Positions 28,847 through 38,273 of a stretch of 64,000 nucleotides of DNA are shown here, piece after piece. The position numbers and the translations under genes are program-made. Origin of the DNA: Bernardetia sp. MNP-M8 (GTDB lineage Bacteria > Bacteroidota > Bacteroidia > Cytophagales > Bernardetiaceae); contig NZ_CP147012.1 of the NCBI RefSeq assembly GCF_037126285.1, forward strand, positions 3,032,001 through 3,096,000. Direction: 5' to 3'. How positions within the stretch are numbered: position 1 is the stretch's first letter; each line of letters starts with the position of its first letter. The notes beneath the pieces are model-generated. The model did not search any database, was not told where the DNA came from, and worked only from the letters and a program-made list of their open reading frames with translations.

Positions 28847-29119
28847 ATGGCTCACAAGAAAGGTGTCGGTAGTTCACGAAATGGACGAGATTCGGAAAGT
28901 AAACGTCTAGGTGTAAAAATTTGGGGAGGGCAAGTAGCCAAACCAGGTAGCATCATCGTACGTCAACGTGGAACAAAATTTCATGTAGGTGAAAATGTAG
29001 GAATTGGTAAAGACCATACTATTTTTTCTCTTATTGATGGCGAAGTAACGTTTCACAAAGGATACAAAAAACGTTCTTTCGTTTCAGTAGTTGCTAAATC
29101 AGAAACTGCCGAAGCATAA
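28847..29119 (+). CDS. rpmA: 50S ribosomal protein L27
   Basis: 90 residues. It starts directly with [20 protein letters not shown], so no cleavable N-terminal extension of the Firmicutes type is present. The conserved [29 protein letters not shown] and [13 protein letters not shown] segments are intact. Its flexible N-terminus reaches the peptidyl-transferase centre in known ribosomes. Second gene of the rplU-rpmA pair, closed by the terminator at 29175-29211. Confidence 0.98.
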   Translation: MAHKKGVGSSRNGRDSESKRLGVKIWGGQVAKPGSIIVRQRGTKFHVGENVGIGKDHTIFSLIDGEVTFHKGYKKRSFVSVVAKSETAEA

Positions 29120-29174
29120 ATTTATTTTGTGTTATCTTGTTGGTAAGAATACCAACAACAAGAAGATTAACATA

Positions 29175-29211
29175 CAAAAAAACCTATACTAGAAATGGTA
29201 TAGGTTTTTTT
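29175..29211. terminator. Bidirectional terminator between rpmA and the subtilase gene
   Basis: AAAAAAACCTATACT pairs with GGTATAGGTTTTTTT around a 7-base loop. The A run on one side and T run on the other suit both converging genes. Confidence 0.88.
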
Positions 29212-29252
29212 AGCTGTTATAATTTGTAAAACTACTGAAAATCTTTTTCCAA

Positions 29253-30959
29253 TTAGTCTTTCAAAATTTTGATTGTTCCTTGGTAATTTTGTCCTTCTAC
29301 TTTTATGATATACATCCCTTTAGGCACAAGAGGAAAGCCAATTTCTTTTTTGCTTGTAGTTAAGACATCAGTCAAAATCAATTTTCCTTGTAGATTATAT
29401 ATTTGAAGATTTAATGTTTGATTAGAGACAAATAATGTTTCATCTACTTCTATATTCAAACTATTTGCTACTGGGTTAGGAAAAACACGAATTTGAGATT
29501 CTTTACTCGTTAAATCTTCATTTTCTTCTCCTAGAATAATTTCAATTTGACTTAATCTTTGAAAGTTAGGAATACCATAACCATATTCTTCGGTTGGATT
29601 AGAGTAACTATCCCCAGCTCGGCGAATAGCAAACATGATTTGTTTTTGAGTAAAATTAGGATTTTTCTGCATAAAACCTGCTACTAGACCTGCTAATAAT
29701 GGAGCTGCATAAGAAGTTCCATTACCAGAAGTAAGTTCATCATTGGTATTCCAAAGTACAGTTCCTTGTCCCATTGCCATTACATCAGGTTTTATTCTTC
29801 CATCTGCAGAATTTCCTAATGCTGAAAAATTAGCTCTTTCTTCATTTCTATCTACTGCACCAACAGCTAATACAGAAGGTGCGTCAGAAGGAAAAGATAT
29901 TTTTTGCCAAGGGGCATTTCCTGTGTTGCCTGCACTTGTGACAACTACAATTCCTTTTTGAGTTGCTATTTCTGCAGCTCTAGAAATAAGAGCTGTTTGT
30001 CCGTCTAAGTCTTCATGGGTATAATTATAACCTGCATCATCAAAATCATAATATCCTAGAGAAGATTGAATGATATCTACCCCCAAACTATCTGCTTTTT
30101 CTGCACCAACAGCCCAAAATGCTTCTTCAATAGGTCTTTCAGGAATTAATTCTTCTGTTAGAAATAGATAATAAGTAGCCTCTGGAGCAGTTCCTATAAT
30201 TTGACCTTCTTTTTTTGAGAGCATTGTAGAAAGAACTTTAGTTCCGTGATCAGAAGTACGATATACATTTCTGCCATTTCCAACTACATCATAAACAAAA
30301 GGAATATCAGCATGAGAGAAAGCAGAAAGTGTATTTGCATTAATAAAGCCACCATCTAAGACAGCGATATGAATTCCTTGCCCCAAATATCCTTGTTCGT
30401 GCATCTTATCTACACCTAACATCTGAATTTGAGCTAAAGAATTACCGTAATCAAAATTTTCTTCTGTGTCTTTTATTTCTGCTATTTTATTTACTTCAAA
30501 TTCTTGACAAATCTCTTCTTCTGTGGCTTGTACTTCACAAGTTGCCGAAATTCTAACTCTTCGATTTGGGTCATTATGAAGAACTATCTTATTTACTTTT
30601 TCTACAAAAGCTAAGTTTTCTATTTCTGTGAAGGTATCTTCATCTGCCGTTACGATAGCTGCATTAAACCATTTTATGCCATGACTTACAGTTGCCCCCA
30701 AATTATTTATCTGATTGATATAATCAATATTGACAGGTAAATCTTGCTCTGTGATAGAAATTCCTTGTTTAGTTCTTCTATCAATTGCCTTTTGAGTAAG
30801 AAATTCTAAAGGACGGCTAATTGAAAAAGATGTTCCATTTTTATCTTTAAAATAAACTAATCTTTCTTCACTGGTTTGAGAAAAAACGGTATGAAAAAAT
30901 CCTGTACCAAAGAAAATAACAGTGATTAATTGTACAAATAGTAATTGTTTTAGTTTCAT
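29253..30959 (-). CDS. Secreted subtilisin-like serine protease with type IX sorting domain
   Basis: 568 residues. A signal peptide (about 1-27, ending FFHTVFSQ) precedes a propeptide (to about 165) and an S8 catalytic domain. The triad is Asp in HIAVLDGGF (~199), His in SDHGTKVLS (~235) and Ser in GNGTSYAAPLLAGLVAGF (~410), with the oxyanion Asn in VVTSAGNTGNAPW. The C-terminal ~75 residues (IRVFPNPVANSLNIEV to KGMYIIKVEGQNYQGTIKI) form a type A Por sorting domain, so it should leave the cell through the type IX system or be anchored on the surface. Probably nutritional or processing protease. Single gene; promoter motif at 31052-31059. Confidence 0.94.
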   Translation of the reverse strand: MKLKQLLFVQLITVIFFGTGFFHTVFSQTSEERLVYFKDKNGTSFSISRPLEFLTQKAIDRRTKQGISITEQDLPVNIDYINQINNLGATVSHGIKWFNAAIVTADEDTFTEIENLAFVEKVNKIVLHNDPNRRVRISATCEVQATEEEICQEFEVNKIAEIKDTEENFDYGNSLAQIQMLGVDKMHEQGYLGQGIHIAVLDGGFINANTLSAFSHADIPFVYDVVGNGRNVYRTSDHGTKVLSTMLSKKEGQIIGTAPEATYYLFLTEELIPERPIEEAFWAVGAEKADSLGVDIIQSSLGYYDFDDAGYNYTHEDLDGQTALISRAAEIATQKGIVVVTSAGNTGNAPWQKISFPSDAPSVLAVGAVDRNEERANFSALGNSADGRIKPDVMAMGQGTVLWNTNDELTSGNGTSYAAPLLAGLVAGFMQKNPNFTQKQIMFAIRRAGDSYSNPTEEYGYGIPNFQRLSQIEIILGEENEDLTSKESQIRVFPNPVANSLNIEVDETLFVSNQTLNLQIYNLQGKLILTDVLTTSKKEIGFPLVPKGMYIIKVEGQNYQGTIKILKD

Positions 30960-31051
30960 ATATAATATGTCGTTAGTTTGAGCTACTTTTTTTAAGTATA
31001 AATAATATTCGGAAGAATATAGTATTTACCAAAGGCTAAATTGCATAATTA

Positions 31052-31059
31052 CAAATATA
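31052..31059 (-). promoter_or_regulatory. -7 promoter motif of the subtilase gene
   Basis: The minus strand reads TATATTTG, an exact fit to TAnnTTTG, 92 bp upstream of the start codon. A TTTG lies 24 bp further upstream at 31084-31087. Confidence 0.5.
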
Positions 31060-31237
31060 GCATTTATTTATTTTTAAATAACTCAAATCCCTTCTAACAT
31101 CTTCTTTATTGCCGTCTTTGTCTGATTTATTTTAGACTATTTAACCTTTATTTGGGGAAAAGATAATTTTTTAGGTTCTTAATAGATTTTGGACTGCTTA
31201 CAATGAAATTGTTTAAGAATAGGTTTTGTGCATGTAT

Positions 31238-31275
31238 TTGTTGGTGTCGCTACGCTAAAACACCAATAAAGGCTG
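31238..31275. repeat. Dispersed intergenic hairpin, copy 1
   Basis: TTGGTGT (31241-31247) pairs with ACACCAA (31260-31266) around CGCTACGCTAAA, followed by TAAAGGCTG. A close relative is at 34813-34848 (TTGGTCTCGCTTCGCCAAAA, then TACCAAACAAGGC). Confidence 0.6.
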
Positions 31276-31378
31276 TAATAATGAGTTTTTGTCGAAACTT
31301 TAAAGAAAGCTATAAACACAAAACAGCTAACCTTTCCTAGAAAAATTAGCTGCTTGTTATTAGATTTTAATTTCTAAA

Positions 31379-32323
31379 TTATTGTACAGGAGTGAGTGTA
31401 TAACCAGCATCTTTCAGAAGTTGAATGACACCTTTTTTGCCTCCTAAGTGTCCTGCTCCAACAGCAAAAAATGTAGATTTTTCTTCTGCCATTTCCTTCA
31501 TTACAGGTATCCAATTTTCGTTTCTTGTAATCAAAAGATCTTGCTCAAAATTTTTGTATTCTTCTGAACCCTCTTTTATCATTGCGTATGTATCATCTAC
31601 ACTTTGTGATTTATAAGCAGCCATAAGTTTGTTAAATACTTCCTTTCCTTCATCAAATTTGGCAATGCCATCATAAAGCATTTTTGCCTGCTCTTTGAAA
31701 GAGGTTTTGTCAAAGGCATCAAATTGGTCTTTAATAGTTTCTACTCCCACCACTTCTTTTTTCATCTCAGTAGCTTTTGTTACTATTTCTGTTTCATACG
31801 TTTTAGTTGTAGAACAAGTAATAACTTTTTGGATAGTCATAGAAGAAAGTATCATAGGTTTTATTACTCCCATCATTTCAAACTGCTGCTTAGGAATACC
31901 TAAAGAATCTATAAAAAATTGAGCTACTGTATTGTATTCTTCTTCTGTCAAAAGTTGCTTTAGGTGCATTCCAGTTGGCATTACAGAAAGTTGTTGCATA
32001 CTTGTCATTAGATTAGGGTCATCCATGTCTATTTCTAAAGCAATTTGTTGTGCTTCTTGCAGTGCTTCCTCAAATCCTTTTGGGATAAAATAGTCCTCTT
32101 CACAGATTATATGAATAGTACCAAATAAATAAGATGACTTTTGTAGCCCATTACCCGATATTTTCCAAAGTAAAGTATTAGGTTCTTTTTTTACATTTTC
32201 AACAGAATTAGTAAAGCTAGAAAGTGCAAAAATAAGTACTAGGAAAGTAAAAGTGATTGCACTAAAAATGACTTTGAAACTGCTTTTTTGAGCGATTGAA
32301 ATTGTTGAATTTTGATTTTTCAT
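31379..32323 (-). CDS. TraB/GumN-family protein
   Basis: 314 residues. One N-terminal membrane anchor or signal (about 18-40) is followed by the family motifs LLWKISGNGLQKSSYLFGTI, with H of GTIHI near 75, and the C-terminal GAGHLGGKKGVIQLLKDAGY. The two Gx-H motifs are the presumed metal-binding pair of this Tiki/TraB metalloprotease-like superfamily; enzymatic activity in the bacterial branch is unproven. It lies 76 bp downstream of the membrane-protein gene and sigma-factor gene on the same strand, so it is probably the third gene of a regulated operon. Confidence 0.85.
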   Translation of the reverse strand: MKNQNSTISIAQKSSFKVIFSAITFTFLVLIFALSSFTNSVENVKKEPNTLLWKISGNGLQKSSYLFGTIHIICEEDYFIPKGFEEALQEAQQIALEIDMDDPNLMTSMQQLSVMPTGMHLKQLLTEEEYNTVAQFFIDSLGIPKQQFEMMGVIKPMILSSMTIQKVITCSTTKTYETEIVTKATEMKKEVVGVETIKDQFDAFDKTSFKEQAKMLYDGIAKFDEGKEVFNKLMAAYKSQSVDDTYAMIKEGSEEYKNFEQDLLITRNENWIPVMKEMAEEKSTFFAVGAGHLGGKKGVIQLLKDAGYTLTPVQ

Positions 32324-32399
32324 TTTTTTGATTGAGTTAATTGATAAATAAATTGAATTTGTAAAATTGATTGAGAACAGTTGTTTGTAGAGGAAATGT

Positions 32400-33053
32400 T
32401 TATTCTGAAAGTTGAGCTTTCAGGACATTTAACTTTTCTAGATACTTTCCGTAATTTTCTTTGACATACCAAAGAATTGCCTTTTTGATAAAAAAAGTTA
32501 TACAAACAGCTAAAACTATTGCTACACTGATATAAATAGAAAGTTTGGTATAATTTTCATTCTGAATTAATTCTTCAAAATAAAGAAGTAAATTTTTGTC
32601 TTTTGTGAATTGAATTCCTGCCAAAAATCCAATAAGCGTACAAGGAGCAGCTAGGATGATATTTGATTTGATATAAATTTTAATAAACTTTTTAGCTATT
32701 TTAATTTGTTCTTCTAATGAATTATCTAAACTAGATTCTATCTTCTTCGGAGTAGGAAATTTGTATAATACATTGACAAGCCATATTGAATTTACTATAT
32801 AAATTAGAAGCATGATAGCCCATAGAAGTGGTGAACTATTTTGGGTTGTAAGCACCAAAACTCCAAAGAAAATAGTGAATGCTATAGATAAAATAGCTTC
32901 TTTCCAAAGCAATTTTCTGAAACGCTGACTAATTTGGTTTGAATCTTTCTTTAGTATTTCTTCTAGCTGACTTTTAGTATGTGTTTCATCATTTTCAGAA
33001 ATATTCTTAAAAGCACTCCAACCTTTTTTTAAATTATCTAAATCTGAATTCAT
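32400..33053 (-). CDS. Four-helix membrane protein, putative partner of the adjacent sigma factor
   Basis: 217 residues. A soluble N-terminal segment (LDNLKKGWSAFKNISENDET) precedes about four membrane helices (near 48-68, 76-97, 131-151 and 172-192) and a short cytoplasmic tail. Its ATG overlaps the stop of the ECF sigma gene by 4 bp (33050-33053), so translation is probably coupled. Position and size suggest a membrane regulator of the sigma factor, analogous to anti-sigma factors, although no anti-sigma zinc or FecR motif is visible. The role is inferred from context only. Confidence 0.75.
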   Translation of the reverse strand: MNSDLDNLKKGWSAFKNISENDETHTKSQLEEILKKDSNQISQRFRKLLWKEAILSIAFTIFFGVLVLTTQNSSPLLWAIMLLIYIVNSIWLVNVLYKFPTPKKIESSLDNSLEEQIKIAKKFIKIYIKSNIILAAPCTLIGFLAGIQFTKDKNLLLYFEELIQNENYTKLSIYISVAIVLAVCITFFIKKAILWYVKENYGKYLEKLNVLKAQLSE

Positions 33054-33553
33054 GAGGGTATAGGGTTTAGACGTTTACGAAGCAAATTACGAACTCGGCT
33101 GAGTTTAGCACCTACATTAGAAACACTAATTCCCAATATTTCACTAATCTCTTCATAACTTTTGTCTTCTAAATAAAGAATGACTAGGGCTTTTTCGATT
33201 TTATTGAGTTGAGCAATCGCCTTATAAAGACTTTCTATTTGTTCTTTTTCTTCTTCATTCTCTTCTGATTTTATTTGTAATATCATAGAAATTGAAAGAG
33301 AGTTTTTCTCTACCCTTCGTTTGTCTTTTTTAAGATAAGTAATTGCTGTATTGAGAGCCACTCTATACAACCATGTTGAGAACTTAGAATCTCCCCGAAA
33401 ACGTCCGAATGCTTTCCACGCCTGCAAAACTATTTCTTGAAAGAGGTCTTCCTGAAATACAACATCATCTTCATACAGTTTACAGATTCTGTAAATGATG
33501 CCACGATTGGATTCTATACTTTCTAAAAAGATTTGTTGTTTCTGGACTGCCAT
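33050..33553 (-). CDS. ECF-type RNA polymerase sigma factor
   Basis: 167 residues. Sigma region 2 is visible in EDLFQEIVLQAWKAFGRFRG and SKFSTWLYRVALNTAI (about 34-75), and region 4 in YLEDKSYEEISEILGISVSN plus VGAKLSRVRNLLRKRL (about 127-162). The two are joined by a charged linker. It would direct core polymerase to a small regulon, possibly including its own operon with the overlapping membrane protein and the TraB-like protein. The inducing signal is unknown. Confidence 0.93.
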   Translation of the reverse strand: MAVQKQQIFLESIESNRGIIYRICKLYEDDVVFQEDLFQEIVLQAWKAFGRFRGDSKFSTWLYRVALNTAITYLKKDKRRVEKNSLSISMILQIKSEENEEEKEQIESLYKAIAQLNKIEKALVILYLEDKSYEEISEILGISVSNVGAKLSRVRNLLRKRLNPIPS

Positions 33554-33649
33554 AGTATTATTTAACTAATTTTGACCCATAGGTACGAAGGCAGAATATT
33601 TCCTTACAGTCTTAACGATTATTAACTTTTGATAGATTAGACTCTCTTT

Positions 33650-34801
33650 CTATTGTATTTCCTCATAAAGCTCCAAAATCTTTTTCGCTAGATTTTCCCA
33701 CGAATATTTTTCTTTAAAATCTCTTAGATTTTCTCCGTAATCAATATCTTTTTTATTTTTAAAAAGCTCTTCTATGGCATTTTGGATAGCCTTTGGAGTG
33801 GCGTTTTCGGCTATTGTTCCTGCATTATAAGGCTCTATCAAATCACGAAGTCCACCCACATCAGTAACCACAGAAGGGACTTCAAAATGAAAGGCAATTG
33901 CTGAAACTCCACTTTGAGTAGCGTGTCTATATGGCAAAACATTGGCATCAGCAGCCGAAAAAAGTAGATTTACTTCACTATCTGAAACATAACGCAAACG
34001 AGTATCGATATTTTGTTTTTTAGGATGATTATCTAAAATAGTTTGAAGTTCTTTATTTTCACTATCTGATAAGTAGGATTCTCCTGCAATAATCAAAAAG
34101 TAACTATCATCAAGATTTTCAAAGGCTTCTAAAAGCAAATCTAATCCTTTATATTTTCTTACAAATCCAAAGTAAAGCAGTATTTTCTTGTTCTCAATTC
34201 CTTCAATTTTTGAGAGTTCTAATTTTTGTAGAGCTTCTTTTCTAGCTATTTTTTCTCCAAAATGCTCATAAATTGGATGTGGGTGGAAAATATATTTTGC
34301 ATTTGGTTTTCGTTCTAAAAGGTCTTTTTCAACAGACTTACTCATGACGATATAGGCATCAGTATTTTTTAAAAAATACTTTGTAAAGGCTTCATCAAAA
34401 AAACGCTTTTCGTGAGGAATCATATTATCTACAATGACAATAGATTTTGTTCCTTGTTTCTTTAATTTTTTTGCAACTGTTCCTAAAGCAGGCGCAAAAA
34501 AAGGCAACCAGTAGCGCATCAAAAGTAGAGTAGGCTCTTCTTTTGACATTTTGGAAGCCGTTTGCAGATATGAAATAGGATTTATGCTACTAATTGTTCG
34601 CTGTGTCGGAATTTGGTCTGCATTGTCTTCCGAAGTAGAATATTGAGTCTGACCTGGAAAAAGAAATTCAGGATATTGTGTAGTAAAATTATAGGCAGAA
34701 ACAGGAATATCAAGTTTTTCGAAACTACGATATAAAAGAGCATTGAACTGTGCAATTCCACCACGGAACGGATAAAAAGTAGATAAATAAGCTATTTTCA
34801 T
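33650..34801 (-). CDS. GT-B-fold glycosyltransferase (GT4-like)
   Basis: 383 residues. The N-terminal acceptor domain starts MKIAYLSTFYPFRGGIAQFN. The C-terminal nucleotide-sugar domain has KILLYFGFVRKYKGLDLLLE, DDSYFLIIAGESYL, VNLLFSAADANVLPYRHATQ and SGVSAIAFHFEVPSVVTDVG, the region corresponding to the E-x7-E donor-binding motif of GT4 enzymes. It probably builds a cell-surface polysaccharide or glycolipid; donor and acceptor cannot be read. No other glycan genes adjoin it, which is unusual. Confidence 0.88.
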   Translation of the reverse strand: MKIAYLSTFYPFRGGIAQFNALLYRSFEKLDIPVSAYNFTTQYPEFLFPGQTQYSTSEDNADQIPTQRTISSINPISYLQTASKMSKEEPTLLLMRYWLPFFAPALGTVAKKLKKQGTKSIVIVDNMIPHEKRFFDEAFTKYFLKNTDAYIVMSKSVEKDLLERKPNAKYIFHPHPIYEHFGEKIARKEALQKLELSKIEGIENKKILLYFGFVRKYKGLDLLLEAFENLDDSYFLIIAGESYLSDSENKELQTILDNHPKKQNIDTRLRYVSDSEVNLLFSAADANVLPYRHATQSGVSAIAFHFEVPSVVTDVGGLRDLIEPYNAGTIAENATPKAIQNAIEELFKNKKDIDYGENLRDFKEKYSWENLAKKILELYEEIQ

Positions 34802-34812
34802 TGTACATTATT

Positions 34813-34848
34813 TTGTTGGTCTCGCTTCGCCAAAATACCAAACAAGGC
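34813..34848. repeat. Dispersed intergenic hairpin, copy 2
   Basis: TTGGT (34816-34820) pairs with ACCAA (34837-34841) around CTCGCTTCGCCAAAAT, followed by ACAAGGC. Sequence and layout match the copy at 31238-31275. It lies just upstream of the glycosyltransferase start. Confidence 0.6.
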
Positions 34849-34885
34849 ATTTTTTTTAGTTTGCGAAATGTAATAAAAACAAAAA

Positions 34886-34917
34886 CCATCAACTAGAAAA
34901 TGCTAATTGATGGTTCA
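34886..34917 (-). terminator. Hairpin terminator of the 67-residue protein gene
   Basis: AACCATCAA pairs with TTGATGGTT (an inner TAG/CTA extends the stem), and the minus strand continues TTTTTGTTTTTA. It lies about 75 bp past the stop at 34991. Confidence 0.75.
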
Positions 34918-34990
34918 AAGGACGGTATTTTTTATTTTAAAGTAAAGTTTTATTCGTATTATTTGTTCTCTTTATTTTTCTATGATTATA

Positions 34991-35194
34991 TTATAGGGCA
35001 GGTAAAAAATGAGGTACTTCTGTGCGATTAGATGGAGTTAATTTAGCCTTGCTTGTTGTAGCATTTGGATATTTTGAGCTTTGTTTGTCTGTGTTATATT
35101 GCAAACGCATCATTACAAAAGCCATAACTATCAGTAACATTAATGCCCCAATCGTGACATTCTCTTTTTGCTGTAGAAAGATGTATTTTTTCAT
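34991..35194 (-). CDS. Small single-pass membrane protein, unknown
   Basis: 67 residues: a basic N-terminus (MKKYIFLQQKENVTIG), one membrane helix (about 15-31, ALMLLIVMAFVMM) and a polar tail with many Thr, Ser and Lys. It is supported by having its own terminator at 34886-34917. A frame of similar size on the opposite strand is its shadow. No homologous family is recognised; function unknown. Confidence 0.55.
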   Translation of the reverse strand: MKKYIFLQQKENVTIGALMLLIVMAFVMMRLQYNTDKQSSKYPNATTSKAKLTPSNRTEVPHFLPAL

Positions 35195-35492
35195 TAGGCT
35201 GTAAGTTGTTTAAAATAAAGTAGTTAATAGTGATATTAGATTGTTAGTTTTTTTTCAAGTTTATAACTATAAAAATTTTACTGTAGCACTTTGTTGTACG
35301 AAAATAAAAAATAGTTGTTGCTGCAATTGTCTGTTTTTTTAAAATTTATCTTTAAAAAAATATAAAACAATCTTATTTATCTTTATTCTTCTACAAAATA
35401 ACATCCTAATGATTACTCATAAGTTACATTACTTAGGCAGATTGATTAAGTTATTGATTTACTAGTCTATGAGTGGAAATTTCACCATTTTT

Positions 35493-37169
35493 CTAACTCA
35501 AACCTTCTACATATCCATCTTTTATATCTATTTGTAATGCTTGTGGCTCTTTTGGTAACCCTGGCATTCTCATAATTGTACCCGAAACAGCTACGATAAA
35601 ACCAGCTCCACTGTTGATAACTAAATCTTCAATATTTAAGGTAAAATCCTTAGCAACTCCTAACTTATGAGCATCATCAGAGAATGAATATTGAGTTTTG
35701 GCAATACAAACAGGAAAGTTTGAGAAACCTAGATTATTTATCTTAGAAATCATTTTTTGAGCTTTATCAGAAAGTGAAATGCCATTTGCACCATAAGTTT
35801 TTTGAGCCACTTTTTTGATTTTAATTTCTATATTGTCTTCATTTTCATAGGTAAACTCTAAGGGTTTTGATGGATTATTCTGACACACTTCTACCACCGT
35901 TTTAGCTAACTCTTCTGCTCCTTTTCCTCCTTCTAAAAACCCATTATTGATAGCAAATTTTACATTTTTAGAATTACAAAATTCTTTTAGGAACTCAATT
36001 TCTTCATCAGTATCAAAATCATATTTATTAAAAGCAACTACTACAGACTGACCAAAAGACTGCATATTTTCGATATGTTTTTCTAAGTTTTTTGTTCCTG
36101 CTTTAATTCCTTCTAAGTTTGGCTTCTTGATTTCTGATTCTGCAACATTACCATGAAGTTTTAAAGCCTGAGAAGTAGCTACAATAACTGTAATCTTTGG
36201 AGATAATCCAGATTTACGACACTTAATATTCATAAATTTTTCTGCTCCCAAATCTGCCCCAAACCCTGCTTCTGTAACTACATAATCAGCAAAATGAAGA
36301 GCCATTTTTGTAGCCAAAACAGAATTACAACCATGAGCAATATTTGCAAAAGGACCTCCATGAATAATGGAAGCTGTATTTTCAGTTGTCTGAACCAAGT
36401 TGGGTTGAATAGCATCCTTCAAAAGCACTGTAATTGCACCTTCAAAACCCAAATCTTTTACAAAAACAGGTTCTTGACCTACTCTATATCCTAAAAGAAT
36501 GTTTCCTATTCTCGTTTTCAAATCTTCTAAATCATTTGCCAAACACAAAATAGCCATAATTTCGGAAGCAGGTGTAATGTCAAAACCCGTTTCGGTTGGA
36601 ATTCCATTGCTAATGCTTCCCAATCCTGTAACTACATTTCTAAGTGAACGATCATTGACATCCAAAACTCGTTTCCAAAGAATTTGACGAAGCTGATTTT
36701 CAGAACCTCTATTTTGAAATTGATAATTATCTAATAAGGCTGCAATCATGTTATTTGCTGAAGTAATCGCATGAAAATCGCCAGTAAAATGCAAATTGAT
36801 ATTTTCCATCGGCAAAACCTGTGCATAACCACCTCCTGCTGCACCTCCTTTCATGCCAAAACAAGGACCTAAAGAAGGCTCACGAAGTGCTACAATAGCT
36901 TTTTTTCCAATCTGTGCTAATCCTAGTCCCAAACCTACTGAAGTTGTGGTTTTTCCTACTCCTGCTTTTGTAGGTGTAATGGCTGTCACTAAAATTAAGT
37001 TTGATTCTTTTTTATCAGAGTTATTTTTGAAATCAAGTAAATCTAAAGGCAACTTGGCAATGTATTTTCCGTAGGGAATTAATTCTTCTGTCGGAATATC
37101 TACCTTTTTAGCTATTTCAGAAATAGGTAAAAGATTGCTTTGACGAGAGATTTCGATATCTGATTTCAT
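35493..37169 (-). CDS. fhs: Formate-tetrahydrofolate ligase
   Basis: 558 residues, full length. It makes 10-formyl-tetrahydrofolate from formate, ATP and THF in one-carbon metabolism. The P-loop [20 protein letters not shown] (~65-84) and the diagnostic [20 protein letters not shown] and [17 protein letters not shown] segments are present. Substrate-site regions [20 protein letters not shown] and [14 protein letters not shown] are also intact. Single gene. The 298 bp between its stop and the 67-residue gene is AT-rich with no obvious terminator. Confidence 0.97.
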   Translation of the reverse strand: MKSDIEISRQSNLLPISEIAKKVDIPTEELIPYGKYIAKLPLDLLDFKNNSDKKESNLILVTAITPTKAGVGKTTTSVGLGLGLAQIGKKAIVALREPSLGPCFGMKGGAAGGGYAQVLPMENINLHFTGDFHAITSANNMIAALLDNYQFQNRGSENQLRQILWKRVLDVNDRSLRNVVTGLGSISNGIPTETGFDITPASEIMAILCLANDLEDLKTRIGNILLGYRVGQEPVFVKDLGFEGAITVLLKDAIQPNLVQTTENTASIIHGGPFANIAHGCNSVLATKMALHFADYVVTEAGFGADLGAEKFMNIKCRKSGLSPKITVIVATSQALKLHGNVAESEIKKPNLEGIKAGTKNLEKHIENMQSFGQSVVVAFNKYDFDTDEEIEFLKEFCNSKNVKFAINNGFLEGGKGAEELAKTVVEVCQNNPSKPLEFTYENEDNIEIKIKKVAQKTYGANGISLSDKAQKMISKINNLGFSNFPVCIAKTQYSFSDDAHKLGVAKDFTLNIEDLVINSGAGFIVAVSGTIMRMPGLPKEPQALQIDIKDGYVEGLS

Positions 37170-37287
37170 AGAAGGTATTTTTTTGTGTTATGTAAAATCT
37201 AAAGAGAAGTCAAGGAATAAAAAATATATTTAATTGGAAACTTTTAAATCATTTTTGAGTAATTTTGAAACAAAAATATTAAAAAAA

Positions 37288-37698
37288 ATGTCAAACTCTC
37301 CTTTTTCTACTCAAAACGAAGAATTAAAAAATAGTATTCAAACATTGATTCTTTTACATGTTTCTCAAAGCAAAATTTCTGATTTGATAGCAGAAGCCTA
37401 TAAAAATACACCCAAAAAATGGCAGGAAGAAATATTTTATTTACTCAATAATAAGCTACAAGACGAAGAAAATAGAAAAGAATATTTAGTAGAAGAATTA
37501 AATCTTGATTTTTTAGAAAGCATATATGATAGTCAGATTTGGCAAAAAATAAATCAACTTTCTTTTGAAGACAAACTACCTTATTTATTGCATCATATTT
37601 TGGGTTGGAACAATGAAAAAATAGCTCTTTTACTTGATATTTCTATTTCAGAAGTAGAAATTTTATTAGTCAGTGTTTTGAAAAAACTAAGTGAGTGA
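37288..37698 (+). CDS. Small protein with a sigma-region-4-like C-terminal helix-turn-helix
   Basis: 136 residues from the ATG at 37288; an upstream TTG at 37234 would add 18 codons but is less likely. The C-terminal part (DKLPYLLHHILGWNNEKIAL, then LLDISISEVEILLVSVLKKL) has the spacing of a sigma-70 region 4 helix-turn-helix. The N-terminal part is helical (LKNSIQTLILLHVSQSKISD), and no region 2 is seen. It could be a degenerate sigma-like or regulatory protein. It converges on the next gene with only 8 bp between stops and no separate terminator. Confidence 0.55.
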   Translation: MSNSPFSTQNEELKNSIQTLILLHVSQSKISDLIAEAYKNTPKKWQEEIFYLLNNKLQDEENRKEYLVEELNLDFLESIYDSQIWQKINQLSFEDKLPYLLHHILGWNNEKIALLLDISISEVEILLVSVLKKLSE

Positions 37699-37706
37699 GA
37701 TATTTC

Positions 37707-38264
37707 TTAATACTGGTCATTTCTTATACTAAAAGAAGTATTTAAAATTGCTGTAAACTGAGTTTGTTCAGTAACAGGCAAAATAACAAACTCTAAAGTA
37801 GGTTCTTTCCCATATTTTTGCTGAGTCTGTCCTGCTAATATAGAAACAGAATATAAACCATTAGAAATTTCAATTTGTGCTTTTCTAAAGACTAATAACC
37901 TTTCAATAGTTTCTAAATTAAATTTATGTAAATAAGGAATAGTGAAAAGACAAATTTTTCCTTGTGTTACTTCTAATAAATATCCGTCTTGACGTATTTG
38001 TATATTGTTTTCAGCCTTTTCTAATTCAATATTTTTACCTGTTAAATTGAAACAAATCGTATAAGGATAATTTTGGATTCTAGCAAGCGCAATCATTTTA
38101 CCTTTTTCAACTACTTTATCTCCAAAATCTGTAGTCGTAAAATTAGAAATTAAATTATCAGGCAAATTATTTTCTTTTTTATAATCTAAGAGTGTAAACG
38201 GATCAGCTAAAATAAAATAATCTCGTAAATCATTTAATTCTTCGACAAATTTATATGTATTCAT
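37707..38264 (-). CDS. Unrecognised 185-residue protein, cotranscribed with the DUF58 gene
   Basis: No family is recognised. The sequence is soluble, without a signal peptide. Its N-terminus (MNTYKFVEELNDLRDYFILA) and beta-rich middle (KMIALARIQNYPYTICFNLT) are followed by a C-terminal strand-rich domain (LEFVILPVTEQTQFTAILNT). It lies 9 bp downstream of the DUF58 gene on the same strand, so the two are almost certainly one transcript. Function unknown. Confidence 0.75.
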   Translation of the reverse strand: MNTYKFVEELNDLRDYFILADPFTLLDYKKENNLPDNLISNFTTTDFGDKVVEKGKMIALARIQNYPYTICFNLTGKNIELEKAENNIQIRQDGYLLEVTQGKICLFTIPYLHKFNLETIERLLVFRKAQIEISNGLYSVSILAGQTQQKYGKEPTLEFVILPVTEQTQFTAILNTSFSIRNDQY

Positions 38265-38273
38265 AATTTTTAG

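Larger units (their letters stand above)
30960..31378. other. Intergenic region, 419 bp
   Basis: It contains a subtilase -7 motif (TATATTTG on the minus strand at 31052-31059), a dispersed hairpin element (31238-31275) and a weak hairpin AACAGCTAA/TTAGCTGCTT near 31321-31355 that may end the TraB-like transcript. No gene is seen. Confidence 0.55.

Noticed and set aside
35022..35204. 60-codon plus-strand frame opposite the small membrane protein
   Set aside because: The minus-strand frame has a clean membrane helix and its own terminator; the plus-strand frame has neither.
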